DNA of 64,000 nt, from positions 9,659,596 through 9,723,595 of the forward strand of contig CM065298.1 in NCBI GenBank assembly GCA_032871835.1, read 5' to 3'. Made by a program: the position numbers and the translations under genes. Position 1 is the stretch's first letter, and each line of letters starts with the position of its first letter. The DNA comes from Dipteronia dyeriana. Its lineage: Eukaryota > Streptophyta > Magnoliopsida > Sapindales > Sapindaceae. Below are positions 48,318 through 59,875 of this stretch, piece after piece. The notes under the pieces are model-generated. The model saw only the letters and a list, made by a program, of their open reading frames with translations. It was not told the origin of the DNA and searched no databases.

Positions 48318-50226
48318 ATGTCGTGGCAGACGTACGTCGACGAGCACCTCATGTGCGAGACCGAAGGCCAGCATCTCACTGCCGCCGCCATCATCGGCCA
48401 CGACGGCAGCGTCTGGGCCCAGAGCGCCTCCTTCCCTCAGGTGGTTTGGTTTCTTTTTTCCTTTTGGTGGCCTTATCAGTTTTGTTTGGATTCGTTTCTT
48501 GATTTATAATCGCATTTTAGATTTTGATGATTCGAGTCGGATCTGATCGTGTAATTATTGTTGATGACTGTTGTTAATGCATGTATTAGAGGATCTGTTT
48601 TTTTTTTTGGATCATTTGATGTTTTATAGATTGTTCTTTTTTTTTTTTTTGTTATGATTTGGAAAACAAAATGAAAATTTTAGATTGTATACATAGTTAT
48701 AGCTATAATTTTGTTATGTTATTGTATCAGATCTCTGAAATTGGAATTTGTTTTTTATATAATTGGTTATGCTGTACTGTAGCAGTGAGATGGTTCTGAT
48801 TTAATTCGTTAATCTCAGTCGTTAGATGCATTTAATGATGAGGAATGTGTTAAAAACTACAGGGACTGAATTGTTATAATGCTTTGAAATGATTATTTAT
48901 TGTATATTCTTGATTGTATGCACTGATTTGGATTTATGCCAAGAACTGTGTTTCCTTTTTGTTTTTATTTATTTGTTTAATCTGTTGAATGTTGTTAGTG
49001 GTGGAAGATTGCTATTTGATTTACTCATTTACCATATAATCTATTCCTCTTATGTGTTTTGACATAGATTAGGTTCCAATGAACGTGTGGATCTTTATTT
49101 AATCAATTAATTAACTATTTTTTTGTGTTATATGCAGTTCAAGCCTGATGAGATTGCAGCGATCATGAAAGACTTCAATGAGCCTGGTTCTCTGGCCCCT
49201 ACTGGGTTGCACCTTGGTGGCGCGAAGTACATGGTAATCCAGGGTGAGGCCGGAGCTGTCATCCGTGGAAAGAAGGTGTTTTCTTGTGCCCTCGCTTTTT
49301 TTTTTCCTATTTTCTGTTATTCTACCACGTTATATGATAAGTATCAAAATGCACAAGGATGTTTCACAAAGTTTGATATGAAATTGCTAATGGAGTTGTG
49401 AAAATGTGCACTGTTGTCATAATTATGGCCCTCGTAGTTGTTTCAACTTTTGAGTTGTAAAACGTTGAGTCATGGAATCTATCTATCCGCTAAAGACTCA
49501 AAGTTGATGCTGTCCTGACCTTAATCTCCTCACCGAAAACTTTATTATTATGAATTATGGACCAAGCATGTACTTGAAAGAATAATAATAAAGCTTCACG
49601 GGTCGAACAGTGGAAGTGGGACTGCCTTTGGGAGTCGTTTATGGTGTTTGGTCAGATTTGTTTAGTCACTATTCGATGATAGTTACTTTGGCACTTGAGA
49701 AAACAAGCATATGGATGACAGATAACCTCTGCTTTTCCTTTTGTATACTGCTTTTATGTACAATAAGATCAATTATTTCTCATGTGGGCACTCTCGGACA
49801 CCTAATTATTCCCTAATTTCCTTTTCATTTGCCCCATGATGATGAATCTCGAGCTCTCAGTACTTGCCTGTCCACTGCTCCATGTGACTGGTCCCATCTT
49901 CTAGTTTAGAAATGAATCATAAGTTTCCTTCCAACCAGATATCTTACAAAGAATTGTCTTTCCATAGTTTTGAAAAAGTTACAGAATATTATCTTACCAA
50001 GAAAGAATTGATGATTAAAGAACATAGTGATCTAATTTCTCATTTGCATACCGATGTGGGATGTTACAAATTCGGTTCATTAATTTTGCAGGGTCCTGGT
50101 GGCATCACCGTGAAGAAAACCGCTCAAGCTCTGATCTTCGGAATCTACGATGAACCAATGACCCCGGGACAGTGTAACATGGTTGTGGAGAGGTTGGGAG
50201 ATTACCTCGTTGATCAGGGCCTGTAA
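48318..50226 (+). CDS. PRF: Profilin, three exons, 131 residues
   Basis: Exons 48318-48440, 49138-49275 and 50092-50226 join at GT-AG introns into a 131-residue protein, the standard plant profilin length. It starts [12 protein letters not shown], the N-terminal helix that helps bind poly-proline. The middle has [17 protein letters not shown] and [14 protein letters not shown]. It ends GDYLVDQGL, the C-terminal helix. [14 protein letters not shown] spans the second splice junction and forms part of the actin-binding side. Profilin binds monomeric actin, poly-proline ligands such as formins, and phosphoinositides in the cytosol. Plant profilins are also known pan-allergens. Intron positions match the usual plant arrangement. 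An AATAAA lies near 50338. Confidence 0.97.
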
Positions 50227-51064
50227 ATCCCATTCTCAGCCTCGTATGGTTTTTCCTTATACTGCTTTTTCGGTTTTGGGATTGCCTCTTCTTGAAGATT
50301 TGGTTTTTGACTGGTAATTATAGTTGTTGCTGAAGAAATAAATGTTGTGAGGGAAGAGTGATTTTTTTGGTTCTTTTAGATTTGATTATTTATTTATGTT
50401 TTTCCTTAACTCGTATGTATTGCAGTGTTGAAGTATTTGAAGTGTCTTTTGGATATTATGATATGGGGAGAGTTAAGTTTCTGAGTTCTTAATCTAATGA
50501 TCTTGTGTTCTTGTTTACTTTTGATAATTTACATCTATTAAACAAAGAAAAATGTTTAATGTTAAAAAAAAAGTTGATTGATCAAGTGTATTTGTATGTG
50601 GAGAAAAGAAGTTTTTCATTTAACTAAGCTTGAAGTTTGGTTAAAAACTTAAAATACCCACTACCTCTTATAGGAGGACAAGAAATTTTACAGTTCAATT
50701 TGTTATACATTAAAAAAAATTACTTTTTTTTCGACGGATCAAAATAGTTATATATAATAAATTAAATATGTTTATTTTATTTTAAAAAAAATTAAAGATT
50801 TGTTATTCAAAAGTAATTTGAAGTTGCAATTTATTTAATAAAAATGAATTTATTTAATCGTATCTAATTTATCACAATGCATGTTAAAACTTAGTCCAAT
50901 TTATTGCTCCAAACAAAAGATAATTACAACATTAATTTATTTCAATTCAATCTTGTGCGGCTAGTAGATGAATTTTGGGGTTTGGATAAATGATTTTCGG
51001 TTTCAAGTCAACGGTTCGAATCCTATCAAATATAAAAAAAAAAACATAATCTATATATGTAAAT
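50227..51064. other. Profilin 3' region and intergenic DNA
   Basis: Holds the probable 3' UTR (to about 50400) and AT-rich spacer. Near 50955-51045, GGTTCGAATCC (a perfect tRNA B-box sequence) is followed by an A-rich tail, suggesting a short SINE relic. Confidence 0.5.
50955..51045 (+). repeat. tRNA-derived SINE relic
   Basis: GTGCGGCTAGTAG upstream and GGTTCGAATCC at about 51013-51023 are spaced like an A box and B box of RNA polymerase III promoters. An A-rich tail follows (51031-51045). A related TTTTCGGTTTCAAGTC phrase occurs near 40695. Confidence 0.4.
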
Positions 51065-51907
51065 TAGGGGTGGGCACCAACCAACCCGCCAACCCAACCC
51101 ATTGGGTTGCTTTTAAGATTGGGTTGGGTTGGGTTGGGTTGGGTCGAGTTGGGTCGATAAAATATAATCCAACCCAACCCGATATTAATAATAAAAAATA
51201 AATTAAATAATTTTATTTAATATTATATCTATTATGAAATCTCATTTTTTTTAAATATTTTAACATTTATAATGTTATAAATGATAAATATAAATACATA
51301 ATTTTAAATATTTTATACCATAAATATATAATACATTTATTAAAAACATGTAATTATATTATCTTCGTCTTTTGTATTAATTGGCAAATCTTTAATTATA
51401 CTTTAAAATGCATTTTTTTTTCTTAGGATTTGATTAAGAATTTGGTAGAAAAAAAATATAATAATTGTATATAAACTCAAACTATTATGTTGGTTGAAAT
51501 AAATAATAGATTATCCAACCACGAGATATTCGACGAAGTGATTATAGTTGTAAAATTGATGGGAGGTTTAGATGGAGATTTTCCGAGTTGAATAAATTGT
51601 TATATTTTTATTTTTTTAATTATGCAACAAATATTTAAACAATTTGTATTATATGTTGTGATTTGATTTTAATGTTTTTAAGAAATCTAAACTCAATGTG
51701 GTATGATATTTTATATTTGGGTGAAAAATTATTTTAAATTTCAATTTTGATATAACAAAATTTAAATTTAAATATATTTTTTCTATTGGGCTTAAAAAGC
51801 CCAACCTAATAAATATTGGGTTGGGTTGGGTTAAAATTTATGTTGGGTTGGATTGGGTCGAAAATATTTCAACCCAACCCAACCTAACCCGAAAACGCCC
51901 ACCCCTA
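51065..51907. mobile_element. hAT-type non-autonomous element, 843 bp
   Basis: Termini TAGGGGTGGGC and GCCCACCCCTA are perfect inverted repeats. Flanks ATGTAAAT (51057-51064) and ATGTGAAT (51908-51915) form an 8-bp target duplication with one mismatch, the hAT signature. GGGTT repeats and their complement lie next to both ends, and the core is AT-rich. No transposase is present. Confidence 0.85.
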
Positions 51908-51929
51908 ATGTGAATCGATTGATACAACA

Positions 51930-52690
51930 CCGGTGAAAATTGCTAAAAATGACTACGTGTAAAATAGAAAATTCGTTTATAACCACAAACAAAAATTTAA
52001 TCGTTAATAACCACTTTTTCAGAAATTATTTGATTGTCCTCATATAAAAATTAACTCCAAACACCACCCCTCTATTTTTCTCTCTTCTCTCCTCTCTCTC
52101 CCTAATATCTCTCTCCTCTCCTCTCTCTAGTCGATCTCTCTCGTTGATCCTCGTGTCGTCATCACTATCGTGCTGTCGTCGCCCTCGTGCTTCGTGTTGC
52201 ATCGCACCAACCCACAATCTCTCTCCCTCATCTCCTCTCTCTCACCTATATACTTTCTCTCTCCTCTCCTCTCTCTCCTACCAATCTCTCTCTCCTTTCC
52301 TCATGCCGTCATCACCGTCGCACTGTCGTCGCTGTCGTGCTTCGCACCAGCCAGCCCCCGACCTCTCTCTACTCTTCTCACTCTCTCTAAACATTTCAAG
52401 TTTTAGCTCATCAATTTAGTCAATATTTCAAGTTTCAACATTTCATGCTTTTAGGCAAGATTTTAATTTTTAGTTGCGATTTCAAGTTTTTATTAACGAT
52501 TTCAAGTTTGGTCCAGATTTTAGTCATGATTTCAAGTTTTTTAAAAAATAAACTAAATTCAGGGGGTTTTTTGTAATTTATAGACATACATTGAAATATT
52601 TTAAACAAAGTGGTTATTAACGATTAAAATTTTAAAAGTAGTTACTAACGAAAGTTTAATGTTTCAAATGATTATTTTTTATTCTCTCTC
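51930..52690. mobile_element. Mutator-like TIR element, family member 2
   Basis: The left end AATTGCTAAAAATGACTACGTG with TATAACCACAAACAAAAATTTAAT matches the right end of the element at 38190-39175. The right end, with AATAAAAAATAATCA on the minus strand, matches that element's left end, so the two are inverted relative to each other. The interior has CT-rich tracts (52060-52390) and ATTTCAAGTTT repeats (52390-52540), as in member 1. No transposase is present. Confidence 0.68.
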
Positions 52691-52894
52691 TTGATACCGT
52701 TAAAAAAACCAACAAAAAAACAACAAAAAACTCGTGCAGAAATTACATCACATTGAAAATATTAAATAAAAGCATGTTACTTGCCTCTTCCTTCGGGCAT
52801 CCAGGGTGGTAGAAATTGGCTTGCATTTAAAAATAAAAATTGACAACTATTTAACAAAAGGCCGGGTCAGTACCCAATAAGAAATCCTGACCCC

Positions 52895-52980
52895 AGGCCC
52901 AATTTCTTGACTGAGGACATTTAAGTAATTAAACACTTTAGGGTTTTCCAATGTAAACCCTAATTTTCATTCTATATAAA
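52895..52980 (+). promoter_or_regulatory. Promoter of the candidate snoRNA gene: site II, telo-boxes, TATA
   Basis: AGGCCCA at 52895-52901 is a site II element in reverse. TTAGGGTTT at 52938-52946 and AAACCCTAA at 52955-52963 are two telo-boxes in opposite orientation. TATATAAA is at 52973-52980. This combination is typical of plant ribosome-biogenesis and snoRNA genes. Confidence 0.7.
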
Positions 52981-53084
52981 CCCACTCATCAACCCTCAAT
53001 TCTAACCCTCTTCGTCGTCTTTCTCTGTTTCTCGTTCTGGTTTTTCGCTTTTTTGTCTTATTCGATAAATTTAGGGTATAATAT

Positions 53085-53231
53085 GCAGGGATTGTGTGTA
53101 TCGGCGTTGTGCGATAATTAATGCACTTTGAATCCGAAAGAGTTCCCTGCTAAATCAATTTTTGGGGAAGATGGGCAGTTGTGATTCATTTTACTCCATT
53201 GAATCTTTCAACAATCATCTTCCTCACATCT
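53085..53231 (+). ncRNA. Candidate H/ACA box snoRNA
   Basis: Hairpin 1 has outer stem GCAGGGA (53085-53091) with TCCCTGC (53144-53150), inner stem TCGG/CCGA (53101-53104 and 53134-53137) and apical GTGC/GCAC, leaving an internal pocket. AAATCA (53152-53157) fits the H box ANANNA and lies 14 nt from the pocket. Hairpin 2 has GGGGAAGATG (53164-53173) with CATCTTCCTC (53216-53225), then GTTG/CAAC and GATTCA/TGAATC. ACA follows at 53226-53228, three bases before the expected end. The total of about 147 nt is the normal H/ACA size. H/ACA RNAs guide pseudouridylation of rRNA or snRNA in nucleolus or Cajal bodies. The target was not identified. No ORF is present. Confidence 0.72.
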
Positions 53232-54590
53232 TTACGCTTACTGCTTCATAACCCAGATTGGATTTCCTTTTCTAGAATCTGATTTTTAATTTCTGATGTG
53301 TTCTTCCAAATCCTAGAAATGCTTTTTGATTATTTTAATCTTTTCTGAGTTGAATACTTTTGAGTTATGTTCTATGTTTTCTAAATTTTGTATGTGAAAA
53401 ACAATTATCACCTATTTCTTAAAAAGAAAACAGATTTTGAAAATGTTTAAGAAACAATTCATTGGGTAAAATGACGTCGTTTTGCCTCTCCTGCAAACAG
53501 CTTTGAGTTGTGTTTTTAGGTTTCTAAATTTTGTTTTTCAAAAACGATAACATGTTTCTCGTAAAAAGATATCAAATTCTTGACATACATATTGATACTG
53601 TATTACTGTTAATCGAAGCAAGGTTTATTGACCATTCAAGTTAACAGCCCAAATGCAGTTTAATAATTAGAGAGTATTGATCGAGTAATTATATTATTAT
53701 TATTATATTATAAAAATAGCACTTTTCATTATGAATTAACAAGTATCTTTTTTTATTGTTATTTTTATGGATAATAATAGTCTTTGTTATTCATAATTAT
53801 ATTAATAGCAATAACAAGTGAAATTTTTAATTTCTTCGTGAAAAGAATATTTTTATGATATGATGAATAATAAATTAAAAAATTAAATTGATTTCCTAAC
53901 CTATTTTTTGTTGTAAATGAGAGGAGAGAGGGGTAGGTGTTTTTTATGTGATGTCACCGTATAGTCTCGAAGACTAAGCACTGTTTACTGATAATGTCCA
54001 CTTGATAGGCTTGAAACCGCCGTTTGTCATTAACTAATTGATGCATTTGAAGTAATTGATGCATTTGATGATACAAGTGTTATTTAATTTTTGAAGTATA
54101 TATATAGTGCCAGTTCAGTTACAACTACAGAATCGATCTGAGTTTCGAAACCGGTGTTTTGGAATTGGTTTTTCAGTTTGGAATTGAACCTGAATCTAAA
54201 TCACGGCGGTTTCTGTTTTGGATCCAAAAAATGAAGAATTGGATGGGAACCGTTCGGTTCTGATTTTGAAATTGATAGTTCTTTTAATTATTAAATTTTA
54301 AAAAATATATTAAACAAATTACATTTTATTCATAAAAATAAAATGTTTAAAAGGGGCCGGACATTGTAGCATGATATATTTTCATTTGCATTCTCCTCTT
54401 TATATATGTTAGATCACTCTTTAATTCTTTTATTTATCCGATGCTGAATGTAAGATTGATACGGGATTGTTTATAATTATGATAACTAAAGAGGAAGAGA
54501 TGGTTTATTTGATTTCATTATTTTTTTAACAAAACTTATTTAATTTCAATGGACCTCCGAACTCTTTTCATATTTTCTATATTTAAAAGA
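53232..54590. other. Intergenic region downstream of the snoRNA candidate
   Basis: AT-rich, with no gene recognised. TGATGTG/CTGA motifs near 53297-53350 do not form a proper C/D box RNA. Duplicated AATTGATGCATTTGA occurs at about 54036-54070. Confidence 0.5.
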
Positions 54591-54593
54591 GAA

Positions 54594-55540
54594 ATTGATA
54601 ATTGTGAGAATATCATTACGTTATATCAATGAATAGAAATGAAAAATTCAATCTCACATCCCATATTGGATAAATAAAATAAACGAAGAGAGATGCTTAA
54701 CATATATAAAAAGGAGGAGAATGTAAAGGAAAACATGCTAATTTGGATAAAGTTTATGGGTCACGGCCCAATATTTTACAATATCCTTTCTATCGTTTTA
54801 TTTATAAACATATCTTTTCTTTTAAGGTTCAATACAAATAGAAAATAGTTAATGCTCTCATCTATTTTACTTTATTTATCTATTATTTTATTTATTTACA
54901 ATACGTTATCAGCACGATTATAAGGAAGTAAAAAGGATATCCATAAAGACATCTCATTATTATTATTTTTTTATTTATACGTAATATATGTGATTAGCTA
55001 ATACTAATATATGTGATTAGCTAATACTGTGTCGACATTACCTATATATAGTTTTGGATTTATCTGTTATGCTTTTTATTTATTTGAATTTATTTTATAT
55101 GACCAGAAGTTCTAATACTAAATTGTGAATTACATAAAACCAGAAGCTATAATCATACCAAAACTTGTAAGTTTGATGCCTTTGAAGTTTCCGGAGACAC
55201 TTACATATCGATTATATTTAAAATCTCAATGCTAGCCATTGATGGTCATAATTCGCCATCATTTAAATGAGAACTTAACTTGAAGATCTGTGACGAGAAC
55301 TAAAAGATCGTGACGGGAACTAAAAGATCGTTATGACCACCGGTCAGATATTACATTGTCAAATGCTAAATATGAATGGTACATTGGCATATGCTAAAAA
55401 TGAATGGCAGCATTTATGGTTCCAAGAAAGCACAAATCAGTCTCAGAATATAATTATGCTTTGATTAGAATCACCACAAGAATTAAGTTAGGTGACTTTA
55501 GAAAAATGCAAGGATCTATAGATAATTTGCCAGCAGCCCA
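54594..55540 (+). mobile_element. Remnant of an LTR retrotransposon (LTR end, primer site, gag piece)
   Basis: ACGTTATCAGCACGA at about 54904-54918 resembles the sequence commonly found after the 5' LTR in some plant copia elements; the upstream part (about 54594-54902), with TATATAAA, is then LTR-like. Downstream at about 55160-55490 translated fragments include IRHHLNENLT, RELKDRYDHRSD and SVSEYNYALIRITTRIKLG, matching the gag type of those elements. The second LTR and pol are not seen. Confidence 0.6.
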
Positions 55541-57736
55541 CGTCACCACTTTTAAGTGAAACGATGCGTTTTGGAGCAGCCCAAATGAAGATGATAAATG
55601 ATACACATCCGACATATGAGGGCATATCGAAATCATAACCTTTCTAAATGCACCCCATTCATGCACAACTTGCTTCGGTGTGCTTCAGTCAGTCGCAAGA
55701 AATTTGGAGGTGACACTCATAGTTCGTCCACCAACTCGCCCCAGGCATTGACCAGTTGCGCCCAGCTAATTTTCCAAATTCGGTGTCCTAAATTCGTGGG
55801 ACACTATATATACCCCATTTTATAGTCCTACATTTAGACACAAGAATGGGGTATTTTCAGTATCCTATGAATTAATGGCACAAGAATTTTCAGAAATTAG
55901 AGGGGTGGATTTAGAAGTGATGGGGGTGCATTTAGAAGCACAATGTGGACTGATTTGGGCGTGCGCTTAGAGGCTTTCTTGGGCATTTAGCATCTTCATT
56001 TGCTTAATGTGGGCCGCTAGCGAAGTACCTATAGGTCCCTGCATTGTTTCAAAATCACCCAAACTTCATTCTTGGCTAGATTTTTAGGGTTTTTCCTCTG
56101 ATTTATCCAAAATTACACCAAGACTTCTGAGTCATCTAAAACACTTATTTGAACCCAATAAATACATAAAAATATCCAGAAACCAGCCCAAACAATAGTA
56201 AATGGGGGCCTAAATAGTTATAAAATTAGTGCGATCAAGAATCATAAATAATAACTTACTTTTGATCAAATGTCAAATCAAACCTTTTAAACAATCTCTT
56301 AAAAAGTGGGTTCGATCCCTACAGACGGCGGTACTTTATATTTTTCCTTTAAAAAAAACTATTCAAAAAACTCCCACTATTACTTTACTTTATTTAAATA
56401 TGATTATTTAAGTGATTTTTTATATAATTGAACAAATAATAATGTAAGAAAAAATATGGCAGAAATAAAAAAATATTTATAAAAAATATTTATAAAATAT
56501 TTTTTTAAATATATATATATATATATAAGATTCTCAAAAACACATATCCATCTCGGTAATATCCATATCTTCTCTACAGTTTTTGTTTCTTATATCAAAC
56601 ATTATTATTTTTTTATAGATTAAAATTTTTATTATAAAAAAATGACTTTTTAAATTGATTTTATTGTTATTAGTATATTTTGTATTAGATTTTTCCGTTT
56701 CTTTCATTTTTTTTTTTTAAAAGTGATTTAAATTGCAAAAATATATTTAAATAAAGTTAAGAGTCAACTAATGATAGATGCTTTTTGCTGATTGTTCGAA
56801 CTTGAGTGTTTGAATTTGCATTTGATTGAATATCAGGGGGTAATATAAAATTCTTGCTTTAATTTATTTAATATAGGATTAAAAAAGTTCAATATGATTG
56901 ATATATATGAAGGTTAGTTAATTCTCTGATGACCTCATAAATGGTCTCCCCTTCAAGATTCTGGAAAGTTGTAGACATCGATGAAATGTAGCCTAATTGA
57001 CCAAACCAACATTCAACTTTGTACCAAATGATTTAATTTTATTTTTTGGCAATTAAATGGGTTGATAAAATCAAAGGTTATAAATAAATGTGAACATTCA
57101 TGGATAAGATCAGACGATTAGAAGAGAAGGTAAAGGGTGACCTTAAAAATGATGTGGTGTTGGTTCACTTGTCAATCAAATTCCACGTATTCTTGACTTG
57201 TACCAAACACTTTTCAATGTCTTTTGGCTTTTGGGCACAAGTGAAATGAATCCCAAGTCAACTTTTTTTTTTTTTTTATCCCACTAGCTTGATTGCAAAA
57301 TAGAAGTATTTTTGATTGAAATTATTATGGAAGAAAATGTTTATGTATTAACTTTTTTTTTTATAAAAAGTATGTATATTGTGTAATATGATTAAGAGTG
57401 GTTTATAATTTAATGACAATACAAAACCAAACTCTTCCAAAATCTGATGCGAGTAATTTTTAGGATATTTCCTTAAATTTGACATCAAGCAGTCGGCCCA
57501 GAACAGCATGAATATAAATTTAAACGTCTTATAGTCTGATAATTATGGGATTTGTCGTTTTATTGAAAAGTTATTAGTAGAGTTTATTGTTTTCATAATT
57601 GGAGACTTTAAAATAAAATTTATAATCTTATCTTTGTCCATTACATCGTAAAGTGTGAGGGAATCAATTTTCATCACGAGAATTATGTTTCAAGACGTGC
57701 TTATAAAATCTAATCTTATATCGTCTAAACAGACCT
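55541..57736. other. Intergenic region
   Basis: No gene is recognised. Near 56300-56330, GGGTTCGATCCCTAC is a B-box-like sequence followed by an A-rich tail, a possible SINE relic. AT microsatellite sequence lies near 56505-56527. Confidence 0.5.
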
Positions 57737-59272
57737 ATAATTATAAAAAATAAAAAAATTACGAGGTTTATTGTTATTTATTGTTTTTTCTTAAGATTAA
57801 TATTTTTATTATTTCTATCAAAAAATTCACCTTTTGGACAAAATTATCCTTTTTTTATTGATTTTCATTTTTAAAGACTAATTTTATTTATTTTAAAAAA
57901 ACTTTTTTTTCTCTATTATTTTTTCTTTTTTTCATATTCTTCCTGGACCTCCGTCTTCTTCTGCTACCATTTTTTTACAATTTTTTTACCTTTGTATGTT
58001 TACTTGTTTTGATCCGATGCGTTTAATTCGGTTTTGATCCGATGCGTTTAATTGAATTGTCCTATATATTTAATTGAGTTTAATTTGTATGACTTAATGT
58101 GTTTATTTGGTGCCCTGATAGTTTAATTGGGTTACCTGTATGTTTAATTGATTGTTTGATGCGTTTAAAGAAATCTAAAAAAAAATCCATATTTGAATAG
58201 ATTTGATTTTTTTTTAGATTTCTTCGTACCAAAAAAAAATTCTTTGAAAAGATCCGAATGGATTTTCTGATCTTTTCAAATAAAAAAACTAAAAACTAAA
58301 AAGCCTTTGAGCAGATATGGGGAAAAAATATATTAATCATCATCATCATCAAAAATTCTTCGGTTCATCATCAATCTCAAATAACAATAATACAACACCA
58401 ATCTTCATCATTCTTCATTAAAAAAAAAATCTTTTTTAAAATGATAAGAAGAAGAAGAACAAATCCGGAGAAAAAAAAAAGAATAAGAGAACAAATCTGG
58501 AGAAACACTGTCTAATCCGTGACAAACGAAGCCAAACTCGTGACAAACACCATTGAATCCGTGATAAGTTAAAAAAAACTTCCATTGAAACGTTAAACCA
58601 GTGCCGGCACCATTCTTGTCTTGTTGCAGCTCATCGGAGAAAATAAAAGAAATGAAAGAGATTGAGAGACAGAGAGAGTGAAAAATTGTAGGGAAATAAA
58701 ATAAATTGAAAAGATGGAGTGAGAGAGAGAGAGTGAAGAGTAGCCGGAAAAAATGAAAAGGAGAAGATATAGTGAAGAATCAGGTGACTCACCAGAAATG
58801 AAAGAGAGGGAGAAAGATAGTATGAAGCGTTATAGGGAAAATAAAATAAATGGGAAAGATGGAGTGAGAGATGAATCGGAAAGTCACCGGAAAAGATGGA
58901 AGAAAGAAGACTAAATGAAGAGTCTGGTGATTGGTGACTCAGTGGGGGAGATGGAGAGAGATAGAGTTGAAATGGGAGAGTATTAATTGAGAAGGTAAAA
59001 AGTGTACGGTAAAATAAGAAGTTGGTTTAAAAAATCGAGATAATAGGTGAGTTAATTGAGGAAAGGATGAGTGATGTAGTGACGTGGGATCTATGTAATG
59101 ATCAGGTGTTGATATCAAAATAAAATAAATTAAAAGTTGTTGGGAAAATGTTTCTAATGGAAAAACGAGAGACATTTCGGTCTCCACATTTAATTGTTTG
59201 GTATAAACAATAAAAAATACAGATTTATAGTAAAAATAATAAAATCATAATTTGTTTTTTTTTTATAATTAT
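57737..59272. mobile_element. Possible TIR element with a GA-rich core
   Basis: ATAATTATAAAAAA at 57737 and its complement ending at 59272 continue as imperfect AT-rich inverted arms of about 45 bp. Inside, ATGCGTTTAATT repeats (58015-58165) and GA-rich sequence with GAGAGA tracts (58440-58990) recall the architecture of the elements at 38.2 and 51.9 kb. Low complexity makes the ends uncertain. Confidence 0.4.
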
Positions 59273-59274
59273 CC

Positions 59275-59522
59275 TAACGACCACCAACTCTATCGATTTA
59301 TGTCATTATTATCAAAATGATCATTAGATGGAAAATTGTTTTCAAAATGAGTGGCATTCCATCCAATTACATCAATTTCCATCCAATTTCATCAAATGAT
59401 TGATATTTTGATAAATAAAAAGATGATATTAATTTATTTTAGATGTTTTTTGAAAATCGATTGTTTTTTTTAAATAATAATAATTATAATTACTATGTGT
59501 ATATATATATATAGTATATATC

Positions 59523-59556
<34 letters not shown>

Positions 59557-59875
59557 GATTAAGGTAAAAGAATCAAAAAAATCTCAAATATATATATTTG
59601 AAATAAATTGAAAAGAAATATATATATGTGTTTAATATATGCTATACAGATGTACACACTAATTATGATTAGTTGAAAAAAATGATTTCTAAAAAAATAT
59701 CTAAAATAAATTAATATCGTTTCCTTATTTATTAAAATGTCACTCATTAGATAAAATTGGATGGAAATGGATAAAATGACCATTAATGTAACCGTATTTA
59801 TAAAAAATAATCATTTTGAAACTAATTCACCGTCTAGCCATTTTGATAATGATGGTATAAGTTGATAGCCACGGT
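59275..59875. mobile_element. Non-autonomous TIR element of about 600 bp
   Basis: CATTATTATCAAAATG near 59305 and the complement of CATTTTGATAATGATG near 59838 lie within inverted arms of roughly 100 bp, which also share CCATCCAATT and GTTTTCAAAATGA-type blocks. The interior has TA and GA microsatellites (59500-59556). Long inverted repeats suggest a Mutator-like MITE. Confidence 0.65.

Noticed and set aside
51110..51150. GGGTT repeats as interstitial telomere sequence
   Set aside because: The unit is GGGTT, not the plant TTTAGGG, and it is mirrored at the other end of a hAT element.
52144..52419. Overlapping Ser/Leu-rich frames
   Set aside because: They come from a CT-rich low-complexity tract in the second TIR element.
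53290..53355. Possible C/D box snoRNA downstream of the H/ACA candidate
   Set aside because: The C box reads TGATGTG rather than RTGATGA, and no terminal stem joins it to the CTGA.
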